64,000 nt of DNA from Monarcha castaneiventris obscurior (GCA_026261815.1 JAMPIT010000539.1:4418501-4482500), one strand, 5' to 3'. Shown: positions 45,841 through 59,853, counted from the stretch's first letter. Numbers and translations: made by a program. The notes: generated by a model not told the origin, from the letters alone.

Positions 45841-47444
45841 CATGCAGAGGACAGAGCTGAGCTCGGGGGTGCAGCAGCGAGCCCATCAGACCGACATAAA
45901 CACGGGCATCCTCAACATCCACTGCCCTGCCAGCTCAGACTGAGCTCCAGCAGCCAAGTCACAGGTGAATAGTTAAAGCTAACAACCAGAGCATATAATC
46001 AGCCTGGCTTAGCTCTACCCGTCTCACCACAAAGTCAGAGGCACCAGAATTAGTTGGGAAAAAGACAGAAAATAAAGTTCCTCTCAACGCAGTTGCATGA
46101 GCTCACGTACAACATCAAGTGTTGCACTGATGCAAATTGAGTTTGTGTCCTGCCTTCACTTGTGAAGGTGCATCTGTGAGTGTTGTTTCAGATTATGGCA
46201 AAGTGATAAGAACAAACACGGAAAGGAATGGTCTAAAAAGGGAAAGGTATGCAGTGTATTGCAGTGCTGCTGAAGTTATCTCCCTAGACTCTGAACTTGG
46301 GGAGTAGAGAAGGTATTTTCAACATATGAAAGTGACTTAATGGCTTCATGTTAGGTTCCTGTTTGTCCACTGAACTGGTCATAAGCCAGTCTTTTCAGAA
46401 AAAAAAAAAAGCAAGCCATGGTTCCAGTCACTTCTGTTTTTCACCATACTGCACGCAATCTACAAGAAATACTGCTTTCAAGTTTGACTGTTTTAGGGCA
46501 TGTTTTCCTTTCATGTAATCTCCCATAGGACCCAAGACCAGGAATAAAAGGAGAAGGCAATACAGGTTGCTGTAACATTATTTCACACTCTTTCAGCTTG
46601 TAATAGACAACAAAAATTCAGGGTGTCACTATTTCTCTGCTGTCAACACTTCAAAAGCCAGTGGCACAGACTTGTGCTTCCACCTCAGCTAGTAGCAGAC
46701 CTACATAACCTGATAGACCAAGGCAAAAATCTCTATCATTTATCTAAAAGTCACTACTTGCTGTTAATCTGCAGTAATATAGATTTTGCTACAGTTTGAA
46801 GCTGTTCTGCCTTGGCACATTAATAATTAAATTGTTTGAAAGAACTAATCAGACAATAAATGGCCTGCTTAAGGGGACAGTGTATGATCATGGCACTAGT
46901 CTCAGTAATTTTTTCCTAAAAGCCAGAAGCTTGTAAGGAATTAAAGTATGAACAAGCTTTGAATTAGAGGTGAACAAGCTTTGAATCAGACTTTTCTTCC
47001 CCTCCAGAAGTGGACCAGTTAAGGAGATCAGGAATGCAGATTGTGAGAGTGTTATTCATCTTGAGAAAAACCTCTGTGGATGACTGTACTTATTTCAGCT
47101 CTTATCGTGGAGTTTGTATGATACAAGGCAAATCACTTGACCCAAACTTTTCATGTGTGGTCCTTAAAGGTTTAATTTCCTGGGTACTTGAAAACAGCAT
47201 GGGGCAGATTTCCAGGAGTGCTAATCATTAACTGTTGTAATTGAGAACAGTGATAGGAGCTCTGAGGATCAAATGCTAAGGAGTGCTAAGAGTTCAAGCT
47301 GCACAATAGCAGCAGATCTCAGGTTGGGCACTGTACCAGTGCACTGTTTAGCTCCCTGTTTTCACAGGAATCCAATACCTCTCTAGGGTTTCTGGAGATA
47401 CATTTATTAAGGTACAGAGAACACAGACTTTACAAGACCATAAA
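45841..47444. other. AT-rich intergenic DNA, nothing recognised
   Basis: Start of the AT-rich half of the window. A 22-base imperfect direct repeat (GAACAAGCTTTGAAT) lies at about 46950-46988 and an A run at about 46400. A 73-codon frame at 47010-47231 follows a CTTCCCCTCCAG acceptor-like string but has no recognised product. Confidence 0.5.
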
Positions 47445-48142
47445 TAGATCATAAAATCATAGAATGGCCTGAGTTGGAAGGGACCTTAAAGACCATCCAG
47501 TTCCAACCCTCCTGCCACAAGCAAGGACACTTTCCACCAGACCAGGTTGCTCAGAGCCCCATCCAGCCTGACAAATTATTCCAGGGATGGGGCAGCCACA
47601 GCTTCTCTGGGCAATCTGCCAGAGCCTCACCATCCTCACAGTGAAGAAATTCTTCCTGACATCTAATCTAAACCTGCTGTCTTTCAGTCTGAAACCATTC
47701 ACCCTTGCCTTATATAAACTCCAGGATCTTGTGAAAAGTCCCTCTCCATTTTTCTTGTGGCTTCCCTTCAGGTGGTGGAAAGCCACAGTTAGGTCACCCA
47801 GCAGCCTTCTTTTCTCTAGGCTGAACAACCCCAATTCTCTCAGCCTTTTGTGATAGGAGAACTGTTCCAGCCCTCTGGTCACCTTGGGGCCCTCCTCTGG
47901 ACTCCCTCCAGCAGGTCCTTGTCCTTCCTGTGCTGGGGACCCCAGAGCTGGAGGCAGCACTGCAGGTGGGGCCTCACCAGAGTGCAGCAGAGGGGCAGAA
48001 TCCCCTCCCTTGAGCTGCTGGTCATGCTGCTTTTTGGGCAGCCCAGGACACACTTGGCTTTCTGGGCTGTGGGTGCACATGGCTGGGTCATGTCCAGCCT
48101 CTCCTCCACCAGCACCCCCAAATCTTTCTTGCCAGGATAAGC
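47445..48142 (-). mobile_element. Avian CR1 LINE, 5'-truncated 3' end
   Basis: The plus strand starts with AAAATCATAGAATGGCC and GAGTTGGAAGGGACCTTAAA, the reverse complement of the well-known CR1 3' end. On the minus strand the end of the reverse transcriptase ORF reads LRELGLFSLEKRRLLGDL, then NGFRLKDSRFRLDVRKNFFT, and the element finishes with ATTCTATGATTTTATG. It is about 700 bases long, truncated at the 5' side as most CR1 copies are, and its coding frame runs on uninterrupted but is only a fragment. Confidence 0.95.
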
Positions 48143-51100
48143 AACAGTTAATATGTTCAGTAAGTTTTATACTGCAAAACACAGTTAGGAAATAATTTTT
48201 TAGTCATGTCATATCGAAAGCTAAAAACAAACAAAAAAAATTCTAACAGGCAAGTCCTGCTTTTATTAAAAAAAGTTAGTTATCAGATTCTGATATTTAT
48301 GTCTGAGACTTGTGAGGCGTACATGCTATGCTTCATTCATTATTTCAAGGACCAAAATATTTGGTTTTGTTCACATGTAGCTCTTTCTTCTTGGAACTTG
48401 AACTAGTTTAGAAATTGAAGATGTTTATCATTTGTCATTTCCTAATTGCCTTATTGCATACTTAATTGAAGTCACACAATAACAAACTGAAGGCAAATCT
48501 CAAGTTTTCAATTTAGGATGCAGCAGAAGGTTTGCTCACAGGGTATACTCACATGCAATTTTGCATCTTAGCTGCATCTCTTCGTCTTTTGTGTCACCTA
48601 AGCAAAGGAAGTCAACTAATTTAATTATAGCACAACTGTTTTTCCTAGTAAGTCCATTTCCTTTATAGGCATAATTAACTTTACTGGAAGTTAAACTGTA
48701 AGCATAAATTACTGAATGTGGCAACACTGATATTCTGTAGATCTGGTTTCACTTGCTCTGCATTGAAAAGCACTTGACCAGTGGTCTACGTTATTTTCTG
48801 ATCAATATTTGTGGGTTTTTTTCCAGGAAAAAAGATGAGCTTTACCTTGTCAATGAAACAGCTTATGTGCTACTTACTGCCATTGCTCTACTACAAAAAC
48901 ATTTGTGTTTAGGGTTTTTAATGCTTATTTACTAACTTTTAAGACGTTATTTTTGCACTGGGATAAGCCTTTACTGTGGAGTGTTTGCTCCTGCCCCACA
49001 TCTAATTTCTGCTCAGTTATAGTTACTATAGAACAGCATTTTCCCCCCTTTCAGCATGTAAAAGCAGCTGCAAGATCACCGTGTTAGGTCATGCTGCAGA
49101 ACACAAAATTGATTTGTTGCTTGAGCTGCCTTTCTCTCTTCATGGTTTCAGAAGCCTCCCATAAAGTCATTACCCCTCACTGATGTTACTGGGAAGCCAC
49201 AAACTGCGTTACAGCATTAGTGGGGAGCTAGCAGCTGCCTAGCTAGAACAAGACCCTGCATCAGCATTTGTGTCAAAAGTGAGCTGAAGTGCTTGACAAA
49301 GAGAAGCTCGGCTCTCAAACTACAATGAGGACCTGTCAGGATACAGCCCAAGCTGCAGAGCACCTTACTCACTGGCTTTGTGTTAAAGCACTGACACAGA
49401 CCCTGGTTGAGGTCAGTCCTTGCTCAAGGAGTGTCCCTTCTGATCCCCTGTAAGTCTTACTGCTCCTGGGATTCCATCCTCTCTGTAAATCCAGGCAGGG
49501 AGAACAAAGTCCTCTTGCACACCTATTTTACTATCACTTTCTTGTTCTCAGCGAGCTCATTTGAGGATAAGTAACAGTTCTGTGAGTCACAGTGTGCTGC
49601 AGTCATTAATACTCCCACTGTACTTGCAGTGCTACTGTGTTTTTTCTCTTGATACCTACAAGCTGCTGTTATTAGACAGCTTTGCAGAACTATTAGAGCC
49701 TGTCCTGTAGTGTTTAGAGAAGCAATTAATTATATTAGACACTTCTATGAAAGCCACTAATCCATACCTGTAAGTACATTCAGTGCTCTATAGCAACTAT
49801 AAACTACTAAATTAAATACTAAAACTGAAAAAAAAACCCCCAACAACAACTACAAAAAAAGAAGCTCCCCAGACAAAGAAAAGGCCCAAAACAGCTCCGC
49901 TTACCAGGCAGAAGCAACTCCTTGTTTCACACTCTCTACTGTATGGAAGCAACAGCTGTTTGCCATTGCCGAATTTATAGGAGCAGCCTCCAGAACTGTG
50001 CTAAGGGTGGGTTTATATAAAGGGCCCTGGCTAGGGAGTGGTCAGTGATGTGGTGGAGTTGTGGGGTTTGTATATCCTTTGGTGGCTGGTGGTGTAGTTG
50101 TGTTGCAGTGAAGTCAGTATGTGGTAGTGCTAAAAGAAAAGCAGTTTTAATTTACAAAGATAATGTTCTGTATCTAGAATAATTAGTTAAGCTTTATTTA
50201 TTTACCTATTTTAAATTCCTTGCTATTTTTATTTACAGCTTCTTGTCTTGTACATATTTAAAGTCTTTCCTAGCTATAAGTATCTTTGCGTACAGTCTAT
50301 TCTGAATTATTTAATATAGGTAAAATATGATAGTTCTTAAAGAAGAAAGACTTTAGTACTGTCTAACATCTATTTTCTTACTCCACTGTTACAGATGCTT
50401 ACTGTGATTTTCTGTGGTGGCTCTGTTCTAGTTACTAGTGTGTGAATTTTCTTCTGACCCTTCAACTAATGCAAAGGGTTGTAGGGGATTTCTAGCTAGT
50501 GGTCTGCATTTGTGTTATTTTCCTCTGTATTTTCTCAGAGCTGCTGTGTAATCAGTATCTCTGGAGATTAGTTTTTGGCTGCCTGTGGTTTCCAATATTC
50601 AGTATTTATGGACAAAATACTTATTTTGGGGGGCAAAGGTGCCTGCCTTAGGCAGCTGAAGGTGTTTCTGTAGTTTTGAGCATAACACTTTCAAGTTTAA
50701 CCTTTCATGGTTTGTATCCTCTGAGACCTTCTCTGAAACCTGGGCTGCAAGAGATCCTTGCTGCTCTTTCAGGTGGAGTAGTTGACAGCATGGAGAGGCT
50801 TGACATTGTGTCTGAGCTCTTCTGATGAAGAGTTGCTACTGGAAAATACAGTAGAAAGCAGGTTTTTTTTTTTTCTTGGTTTTTTTTTTTTTTTTTGGTA
50901 GTTGGTTTTCAGACAGGGGAAAACCGAGTGCCCTGTGGTGGTGGTGAAGTTCAGCTGTCAGGCAGAACTTCATAATGTAAAACCCTTAGACTGCCACAGC
51001 ACATTCCACAGCCACGTTTTGCTTTACCTGAGGGACCTCCTGCAAAGGACCAGTTCTGGCCCTTAAATTAGGGCTTGGTCATGTGTCTTGTGCAAGTAAA

Positions 51101-54100
51101 AAAGTACCCAGAGCCTGTTTCTCTGCTGTCAGCTTGCAGTGGCTTGTTTGAACCTTTAGGAGTACTAAATACCCTTTCCAATGAGCAGAGAGCATGTTCT
51201 GTGGGAATGAATTGGCAGTTTAAATGATTTGTACTGTAGCATCTTGGCTCTCTGTATGTATGGGCTGTCTCTGTTGGAGGTGCATTCTCAGCTGCTTGGG
51301 AAGTGATTTTTAAGTAGGCATGTATGCAATACTTTCTTTTAAGCTTGTTAGCTCCTAGCTTATCTGGAAGCCTACCAGCTTGTTCCTACTATGTTTTAAT
51401 TGATGATTTGAAATAATGCTAGAATAATAAAGTCATGCTTCTAGGTGGTTTTGCATTTGAGTCAGTACAAAATTCACAGATTCAGATGTTATTAAATCCA
51501 GTTAAATAGTAACTTTGGAGGTAGTGTACTTAAAACAGCATGTGTGTATCTTTAGTCCTTTTTTTCCCAGCTTGATTATATTTCAAATGCAAAGTTTATG
51601 CAGTTACAGCTTTGTGCACTTAAAAGATGTGCCAATTGCTTTCCCTCACAATGTAGCTTGTGGTAAAATTCCTTTTTATGCTTTTTTTCAAGTTGTTTTT
51701 GAATTTTGCTCTTAAATTTATTATTTGATCCTGCATCTAGAACAGAATGCATTTTGCATTAGGAAATAAAACCAGACTAGTAGTCCTTGTCTCCTTTGTT
51801 GCACCACACATGCACTAATACTCACTGAGAACTTGTAGGCATCCCTGTTTAGTGCTTGCTAGATATGATAGTTACACAGAGATCTAATGGCTGTTTCTAG
51901 AGCTTACCTTATCTGAAGAAGGTGCTTGAGTGCCCAGAAGAAGTTCTGTTCTTTGGCAGGACTGGGCTGGTCTGTGGCTTACAAGTGCACAGTGGGTTTA
52001 GAATTTGTGAAGCTGATGCAGAGGGCAATCTCCCTTCTTGATCACTGCAGGGTGATGCTGAAATGGGAGGGTTTGTTGCCTGAAATCCTTAACTCCAGCA
52101 CTGTGAGGAAAAGAAGTGTGCCTGGGAAAAAAAAAAAAGTCTTATGGAGCAAGTCCTGAGAGGACCTTCAGTGGCTGAAATGGTTGTTGAGATGAAAAAT
52201 GCCACTCATAATCTTTGCAGCTGTCACTGGAGCTACCACCACCACTTGTCCCTCATTGCCTCAGAGCTATAGGATATGTACAGCTATGGGAGGATGATGG
52301 TTGTTGCCTCAGGTACTTGCACTTGCTTGCCTTGTCAGGTGCAGTTACTGACAGATGGCTGTGAGGAGCTGAGAATATGCCTGGCTCAGCATGGAGGGCA
52401 CTCATCTTGGCGCTTGTTTCTTGTCAGGCTTTGTTTCTGGGTTCTGCAGAATTATACAGAAGTAGAGCAAGTACTGCATGTATTTGAGACAGCCCCCACA
52501 TGTGAAGTCTGGAGTGGAAGAAAGCAACATGCTGGTTGGCAAAACAACAACAAAAAATGGTAGGGAGAATATAGGAGAATGATTCAGGATGAATCTGAAA
52601 GGAACAAACCCAACAGGGATGCAGCAGTGACTGAAGGTTAGCTGCGAGGTCTGGTTGTGTGATAAGATGTCAGGAATGAAACTACCAAGTGTAGATGGAT
52701 GTTGCTGGGGCCTTGTGTCCAGGTGGAGTTGTGTGGCACTGGTGTGTTGGGGCTGTTTGCCAAGGATGTTTTAACTTCTCAGATCAAGGCTCTTGGCTCC
52801 TGAACGTACAGTCAGCAGTTTAGAAGGGTTTACTTAAGTAATTATGTATGTTTAGCTACTTTGGGTGCATTATGTATGTGTTTTACATTATGTGAAATTC
52901 TGAATGAGCCTCCCTGGATGTTAGTCACTTGGTTAACAGAGCTAGGTAGTGTGACCATAATATTTCTGTGAAATATTCTAATTGCTTTTTTCTGAACCCT
53001 TTTTTTCTGTTGTGTGAAGCCTATATAAGTGTTATGTTTTCTGTTTCTATAAAACACATGTAAGCACATGACAAAACAAACACCCCCACCAAAATGGCAA
53101 AACACAAACACACAAAACCCAAACTTGCTTTAAATCTGTTGTGACTTAAGCAGAGGTGGCAGGTAACAGGCTGACTGCAAATGCTAAATTAGGTGATTTT
53201 GGCACTTCAAGAACCTAGTTGCATTCAGTCACGGAGGGATGAAGCATTTGGAGTAGCTCCCTAAATGGCAGGGGGCTGGGAACCCAGATGGTTCTTTCTG
53301 GCTCTTCAACTTCCTACCCCAGTGTCTCGTGTTAATGAAGTTCCAGAGCTGTCCTTTCTTTTTCCCTTTAGGTAAGTGCCTTCTCCTTCTTACAGACCAT
53401 GGGGAAGCCTTGAGGAGTGCAAATGGGATTGTTCAGAGCAGAGGAGGGTATTTTGGTACCAGAGCATAGGCCATTCTTGGTGGTGTTCCAAGTCAAGGGA
53501 CTAGTTTTGCCAACCTGTGGTGGCAGTGAATGCAATAAACTTCCCTTGCTGCCTCTTGAAGTGTGTGGTGTAGATCCTGCTTGTGCAGCAGGCACCTCAC
53601 ATCTGTCAGGTGGTTTTTCACTGTAGGTTGTAGGTTTTCACTTCTGTGAATGAAGTTGTGTGCTTGAAAGCCAGGGCCCTAAAAATCCATGATATCTGCA
53701 TCCTAAATTGTGTTCTGAGTGTATAGGAAGAAACTCATCTGGGATGAAGTGGAAAGGGAAATGATGTTTAGCTGGGAAGAATATGGATTTATTGCTGATG
53801 ATCAGAAGGAAGACAGTTTCTGATAATAAAAATAAAGCATTGTGTTGAGGAAACTTAAGCAGATACTTGATGGTGCTTCTGTATAAAATGTGATACATGC
53901 AAATGAGGTTGCCAGATGGCACAAGAGAAACTTGCATGGATTCTAACAAAATAAATAACAGTTCTTGCAGTGAAAGTCAACAACGAGCAGAAATACTCAT
54001 AATGCATTCTTTTACAGTAATAGGATATTCATAAATAATAGATTCCAGGCTAATCTGTCACTGCCAGAGGGAGGTGCCAGCATCTCAAGTATTGACAAAA

Positions 54101-55311
54101 CATTTGTTCTTGTGTTATTTAATTTTTGCAATTTATCATTAAGCAATAAAATCAATGAGTCAAGCCCCTGTTTAAAGGAAGTTGTGACCTGAGTCCACTC
54201 TACTTGAATAGAAGCCCTCAAAACAAACTAATAGAAAATTTCAGACATACATAACTAGAAAGAAGTATAAGTAATCTTGGAAAGCTGCCAGGGTCTTAAA
54301 AAACCAGAGAGAGATTTTTTCCCAAGGTGTCTGCATCAAAAGGCAGATGGTATTGAATCTTAGGACTTTGAGAAGGCATTTGCTCTTAAAGATGAAATGA
54401 AATATTTTCTTATCCAGAGTTTCTATACTTCAAGGAGCAGCATGCATTATTGCTTGTATTATCACTTGATTGCACTTGCCTGGAAATTACCAAGATGAAA
54501 CCATTTAAATTCCTATACACTAAGCAGTATATTTGCTCAGCTTAGTTTTAATTCTGTTAAGAAATGCAGTATTTAAAAGTAAAACCAATCCTATAGATAG
54601 TTAACTTCCCCCCACGGTCTGTGATAGGCTGGTGTAGCTTTTTTTTTTGAAAGAGATATGTCTGAGTAATTGCAGAGGTATTTGGTAGTTTTCTCACACA
54701 AGTTTCAAAGCCTTCATTTACCTTTCTGTGGCATCCCCGTGTGTGGATGTGTTGTGCCACTGGAGGCAGCAGGCTGGGCCTGAGGGAAGCAGTGCTGAGC
54801 AGTGATAGCTGCATGTCCCTGCTGCTGGAGAAACAGAGGACTGAAACTCTTCTCCAAAATGCTGGAGTGGCCTTCATGCAGGAAAGAGAAGGCTCCTGGG
54901 CAGAAGTGTCAGAATGAGATGGTCTGACCACCACACCAGGGCTGGGGAGGCAGGAGCAGGAGCTCTGAGCCAAACTCAGAACACAGGACAGCACTTGGCT
55001 GCAGGCTTAGATGGGTTCTTGTGCAGTCCACCTCTAGCTGATCGTGTACTCCTGCACACTCTGAGCATTTGTTAGCAACTTTGAGAGGTGCAATCTCTTT
55101 TGATTCATTGAGCATCATCACATTGGGGATCTAACTCTCATAATTCTTGGAAAAAATCACAATGCCTTAAGATTGAATAGTTTCAACGAAAGGATCCCTG
55201 AAGAGGAAATAGGTTTTGTGGTAGGGAGCTGCTGTGTTGAAGACCTTATCAGGCAATTCTTTTGTTCTGGAGTCTGGTGCCTTGACACCAATTCAGTGTG
55301 TGGTTCTTCCT
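48143..55311. other. AT-rich gene-poor DNA
   Basis: No gene recognised. It contains a micro-exon-like string on the minus strand at 48553-48597, a TATA/Inr-like site near 50014-50044, and T-rich runs at about 50863-50897. Open frames are short and without recognisable products. Confidence 0.5.
50014..50044 (+). promoter_or_regulatory. TATA box plus initiator-like motif
   Basis: TATATAAA at 50014-50021 and TCAGTG with its A at 50044 are 30 bases apart, the standard TATA-to-start spacing. The downstream 80 bases are unusually GT-rich. No gene or LTR ends could be tied to it, so it may be a chance match in AT-rich DNA. Confidence 0.25.
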
Positions 55312-55372
55312 GGTTGGAGTTGGAGCAAGATGATCTTTAATTTCTCCTACAACCCCAACCATTCTATGATAA
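55312..55372 (+). mobile_element. CR1 LINE 3' tail remnant
   Basis: GTTGGAGTTGGAGCAAGATG followed by ATCTTTAATTTCTCCTACAA and CCCCAACCATTCTATGAT matches the last 60 or so bases of avian CR1. The upstream part is not recognisable, so the copy is very short or strongly decayed on its 5' side. Confidence 0.8.
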
Positions 55373-57479
55373 AGACTTCAGGTGAGATAAGCCTCAGCAA
55401 TGTGTAATTAAACAGGAATGCAGGCAATCTCCAGGGACCTGCCTGGGAGTACAAGCTACTGCTGCTGGTGTGTCAATATAGGAGCTGCAGTGCCAGGGGG
55501 TGGCTTTTTGGGGAAGAATGATACTGGCAGGTGCAGCCAAGTGCCCTGCTGCAGCAGGCAGATGTGGTGATTCACTTCAGCACTTGAAGGAAACGTTCAG
55601 GATGCAGGAATTATCTGGGATTTATGTGCCAGCAAATGACCAAGCATCTGATCTTTAAATCTGTTTAAACACCTAAAGATCAGAGAAAATGCACTTAAGA
55701 ACAGTAGGAATTTCTTAGTCACTGAAAGCAATGAGATCAGTACCTTTTGGTATCTTAGTCTAATCACTGGGCTCTGCTTGTCACACAGTGCCATGTTCCT
55801 TTCCCATGATCACTCTTTTATCGTGGCTCTTCTTGATACTGTTCTCCTTGTAAAGGGCTGTCATTCTTTTTTTTTTTAATTTTTTTTTCTCCTCACAGCA
55901 ATGATGAGAGCATGAAAATCCAGATGAGCCAGAAAGGGGTGTCAACTGAATGTTGCAGCGTGCCAGTCTAGCTAAGTACTGCAGCACTCTGAAAGTACTG
56001 TGCATGTAGCAGTGTGCATCCTCCTCTCGTGCATGTGCTGTGACAGGCACCTGTGGTACTGGCTGGGTGACTGGACACTCGGACACAGCAGGAGCTGATG
56101 GTTCAGCAGGAAGACCCCGGATTTTCTGGGCACACAGACTGTGAGGGTATAAAAGCCAAGGGATTCCTTTGTTCAGGCATCCTCCCTGGAAGCCCCAGCT
56201 CAAGCTGGGTTTGTGTTACTGTGCCATGAGGCAGTGAGGAATCCTGTCTGAGTGTGGGGTGTGCAGGGAGCCAAGTGGGGATACACTGGGTCACTGGAGC
56301 TGCTGCTGCAAAGGGGCTTCAGTCCCACCAGTGACAGTCTGGGGTGCTGTGAGTGTGACCCCAGGAGTGGCACCTGAAGGGTCAGACAGGAAAGTTTCCT
56401 TGACACCTGGAAATTGTGAGGATACACCCCAGAAATGCAAGCTGACAGGTATGCTGTCTTGAGGGTGGCTGAGTTTTCCTGTTTTGCTCCGTTTCTCTCC
56501 TTAGCTGCCTCTTCCATTTTCCTGGTTCCTGTAGGTGGCACGTCCCTGGGAACAGGGCTTTGTACCTGGGCTGTTTGCCTTTGGGTGAGTGGAGGTCCTT
56601 AAGATCATTCTTGTTGTTCCCCAGAGTGGAGATAGCTGCCAGCACTGCTTTCATACCAAAACCACAACTTTCTTACACATACATTATGCAATAAATAGCA
56701 TTGTTTTCTGTATAAACATGACAGTGTTGAGGATAAGAATACCTCTCATGTCCTTAAGTTCCCTGTATTTCCCTATTTCCTTGAGCCTACATCAGTAGGC
56801 AAACCACCCATGCATAAGTTTTCCTGCAACATGAGCCCAGTTCCTGTGGTCTACCTGCTGTTCAAAGAATGATGTAAGTGGATTATTAATGGTATAAATT
56901 GCTTTGAAATGAGCTGAGCCATGAACCCAAGGCAGCAGTTTCTGTGTTACTTCAGGGTCAGGACATAGGTGTGAAATACACTGTGTATTAATGTGGTGGT
57001 AGTATAAAGATCAACAGTACCTGCAATATACTGGAGTCCATAAAGAGGCGGCAGCAGCAATGTAATAAAAAGTAAAAGGAGCAGGCCCTACTTGTTTCTC
57101 TCCTTGGATTTGCTGTCAGGTTTGTGATGAAGTGCCAGGGCTGGAACTTACTGTTTTTCCAGAGATATCAGGCCTGCCTGAGATCCCCACTGTTTTATTT
57201 TACATTTTTTTTGGTCTTGATTTGCCTCTTAACCTTGCACATCACACCTGCCATTATGCACAGTTGCTAAACTGCTGTTCAATTTACCCCAAATGCAAGA
57301 TGTTCTGTTTTAAGTTGAAATTGTTCAGCTGAACCCCTGTGTTGCTTCCTAGCTTTCATCAGGGCAAGTTGCTCTCTGTCTTGCAGTAGGGAGCCAGATT
57401 CAGAGCAGTATTGATATGTTTTTCCCTGTTTGCGAGGCAGGGGAGACACAGCCAGGCATTTTAACCTCTCTTCTGTGAA

Positions 57480-58170
57480 GACATTGTAAAATATAAATAG
57501 ACAATCTTCAAACACCGCTGGTGAGAGTATCTTGGGAGTTTCTGAATATATTTTTCTTGCAGGAGTCTCTCGAGTAAATTGTTGAATAAATTGCATTCTT
57601 ACACTGTGGTATTGGGCTACTGAATAAAACAACATAACTATGTGATGCTTTGATATTTTTATTAGTATTAGCAGGAGATTTGGGAGCATTTACTTATTTG
57701 TACTTTATTGTATGTTTGTGCTGCCCCATGCTGTGCTAATTCAAAAATCCCTAAGTGAGTGAAAACATAATGTACTACTTTTTGCTAGAAGTGTTATTGC
57801 ATTAGGCACTGGACTAATCCCACCTGAGATGCTGAGTGGCTCTGAGTCATGAAATTAAAATGGAAATTTGATGAAAGGTGCTGAATTTACAGAACTTGTT
57901 ACAGCATTTGCAACCCGTCATTTATAAGCCAGCCTTTTTTTCCTCTTGAAACATATGGATAACAAATGGAGAGGTTCTCTTCAGCTCTTCCAACAACCAG
58001 TGATTAAATTTACAGAACTGCTTTTACATTTCTCAGCTCTAGCTGATATAATAAAACATTTTATCACTGACTGGGGGGTCCCCATGGTAATGAGCTGTAT
58101 GACAGTTTTCAGCATCAGGCCAGCTGTTGTTTTTATTTCAGACTAAATCTTTAAAAGATGAATAGCATGT
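57480..58170. other. Candidate conserved non-coding block
   Basis: Non-repetitive, AT-rich but not low-complexity DNA with several homeodomain-type cores (TAATT, ATTTA) and a 66-codon plus-strand frame at 57946-58146. A small palindrome, GGGGTCCCC, lies near 58076. It has the texture of a vertebrate conserved non-coding element, but conservation cannot be tested here. Confidence 0.2.
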
Positions 58171-59853
58171 AAAATTAACAGTTTCTTGCCAGGGAAGTTT
58201 GGAAAGTCATGTGGATTTTTGTGTTAGTCCTAGGGCAAACATATAACTTGGAGTAGCTAGCCTGAGAGCACAGGGATGGACTATCATGTTTGATCATAGC
58301 TTTGCATTAAGAAGCCTGACATGATAGGGAATGTGCCTACCCTGAAAAAGATGCTACACTGGATGAGGAGGGATTTCAAGTGTGCGTTTTATTTGTATTT
58401 GAAATGCTGCTCTTCAGAGTTTGTTGTTACTAGGAGGCATCTTCCAGTGGTTCAGGATGCAACTCAGGATAAACAAATTCTGTCCGATTAATATTTTTCT
58501 TTTTTTTTCTCTAAATAAATTCTTGCTAATGAAAACCATCCCCACCTCACTGTCACATTCAAAGATGGAGTTTCTGAAGCAAGTGTCTAGAAGCTGGTGA
58601 CAGTGGAGTGTGGCATGGCACAGCATGCAGCATAGTGTGTTCTCATGCCACAAACACAGAGATTCCTGAGGGAATGGCTGAGTCAGGAGCTGCTCACACG
58701 ACACAGCAGGGAAATGGCACTTCCTGGGGAGTGCAGGGGAGACGGACGTTCTTACCCTTGTTTATTCTAGTTTTTCTACTTGTATAAATTCTACTTAATG
58801 AAGAAACTGGAGCAAAGAGTGGCTGTGCAAGGAGGTCAAAGCAAGGGCAGTTGTGGCCTGTGCAGCATCTTCTGTGAGCAGTTGGGCTGTGTCCTGCTGC
58901 TTCCAGCTGCCGTGCTCTAATGGGTGAGCAGTGAGGGTCCTGGGCTGCAGCAGGACACCTGGGATCTGCTGTGCCAGGCCATGCTGGATGGTCACACTCG
59001 TGCTGGAGGCTGGAGCTCCCATCCTGAAAGCCTTGCAGGCACTGCTGGACAAGCTCTGCTTCTTACAAGGTATAATATCAACAATTGACTATGAAGCAAT
59101 TCCCTGCCTCAGGCTTAGAGCTCCATCTGGATGTGAACTTGTCAGAAACTTTGCGTATTGGAGGATCTGGTCTCGTGAGAAGCAGCAGCTTCTTGCTGTG
59201 TCTGCTTGTTTTCCTGCCTAGAGAAGCTGAGGAGGACAAGACTCTTGACTCTGTATTCAAGGACAGAGCTGGTGTCAATTTTAATGTTTTAATTAAAGCA
59301 TGCTTGATCAGTTCTTTAGTTAACAGCAGCAACCATGTGACCTCACAATGAGATGTTCATGGTCAGATCTTTTACTTATTGAAACCTGTTGTAAAACTGG
59401 GAACATTGATTATTCCTCAAATCAAGGACATCCTCAGATTGAGGCTGTGCTTTGCAGTGGCCATGTGCATAACTCCTTTTTTGTTTAGCATGATATGTGC
59501 CTGAGGGAGACTTTTCAAAAGCAGAGAGCCCAGGCTGCTTAACTGCTCCTTACACCTATGGACATTCCCCGAGTGATGTCCTGAACGGGATAGTGAGGTC
59601 TGGATGCATTTATCAGTAACAAGGTTTCTTTATTCAATGTGAAGTGGCTGCAGCTGCTGTCCTTCCAGTGAGGCATTTCCTTTGCACTGTACACAAGGAT
59701 AATGAACTCTAAACTTCAACAGGTACAGAGAAAGATGACCAAGGGGATGAATTGCCTGTTTCATAAATGACTGGAAAAGCTTGGCCTGTAAAACTTCCAA
59801 AAAAGGTGAGGAGTATAGTTGCTTTCTTTGGTAGATCTAGGAGTTAAGTACCC

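Noticed and set aside
45034..45922. Repeated minus-strand frames of 79 codons with recurring LGHSPGLSPVLW-type peptides
   Set aside because: They arise from the ~32-bp minisatellite; the unit is not a multiple of three, so the frame shifts between monomers and stops recur.
47457..48182. 241-codon minus-strand frame
   Set aside because: It is the CR1 LINE reverse transcriptase tail plus its 3' region, not a host gene.
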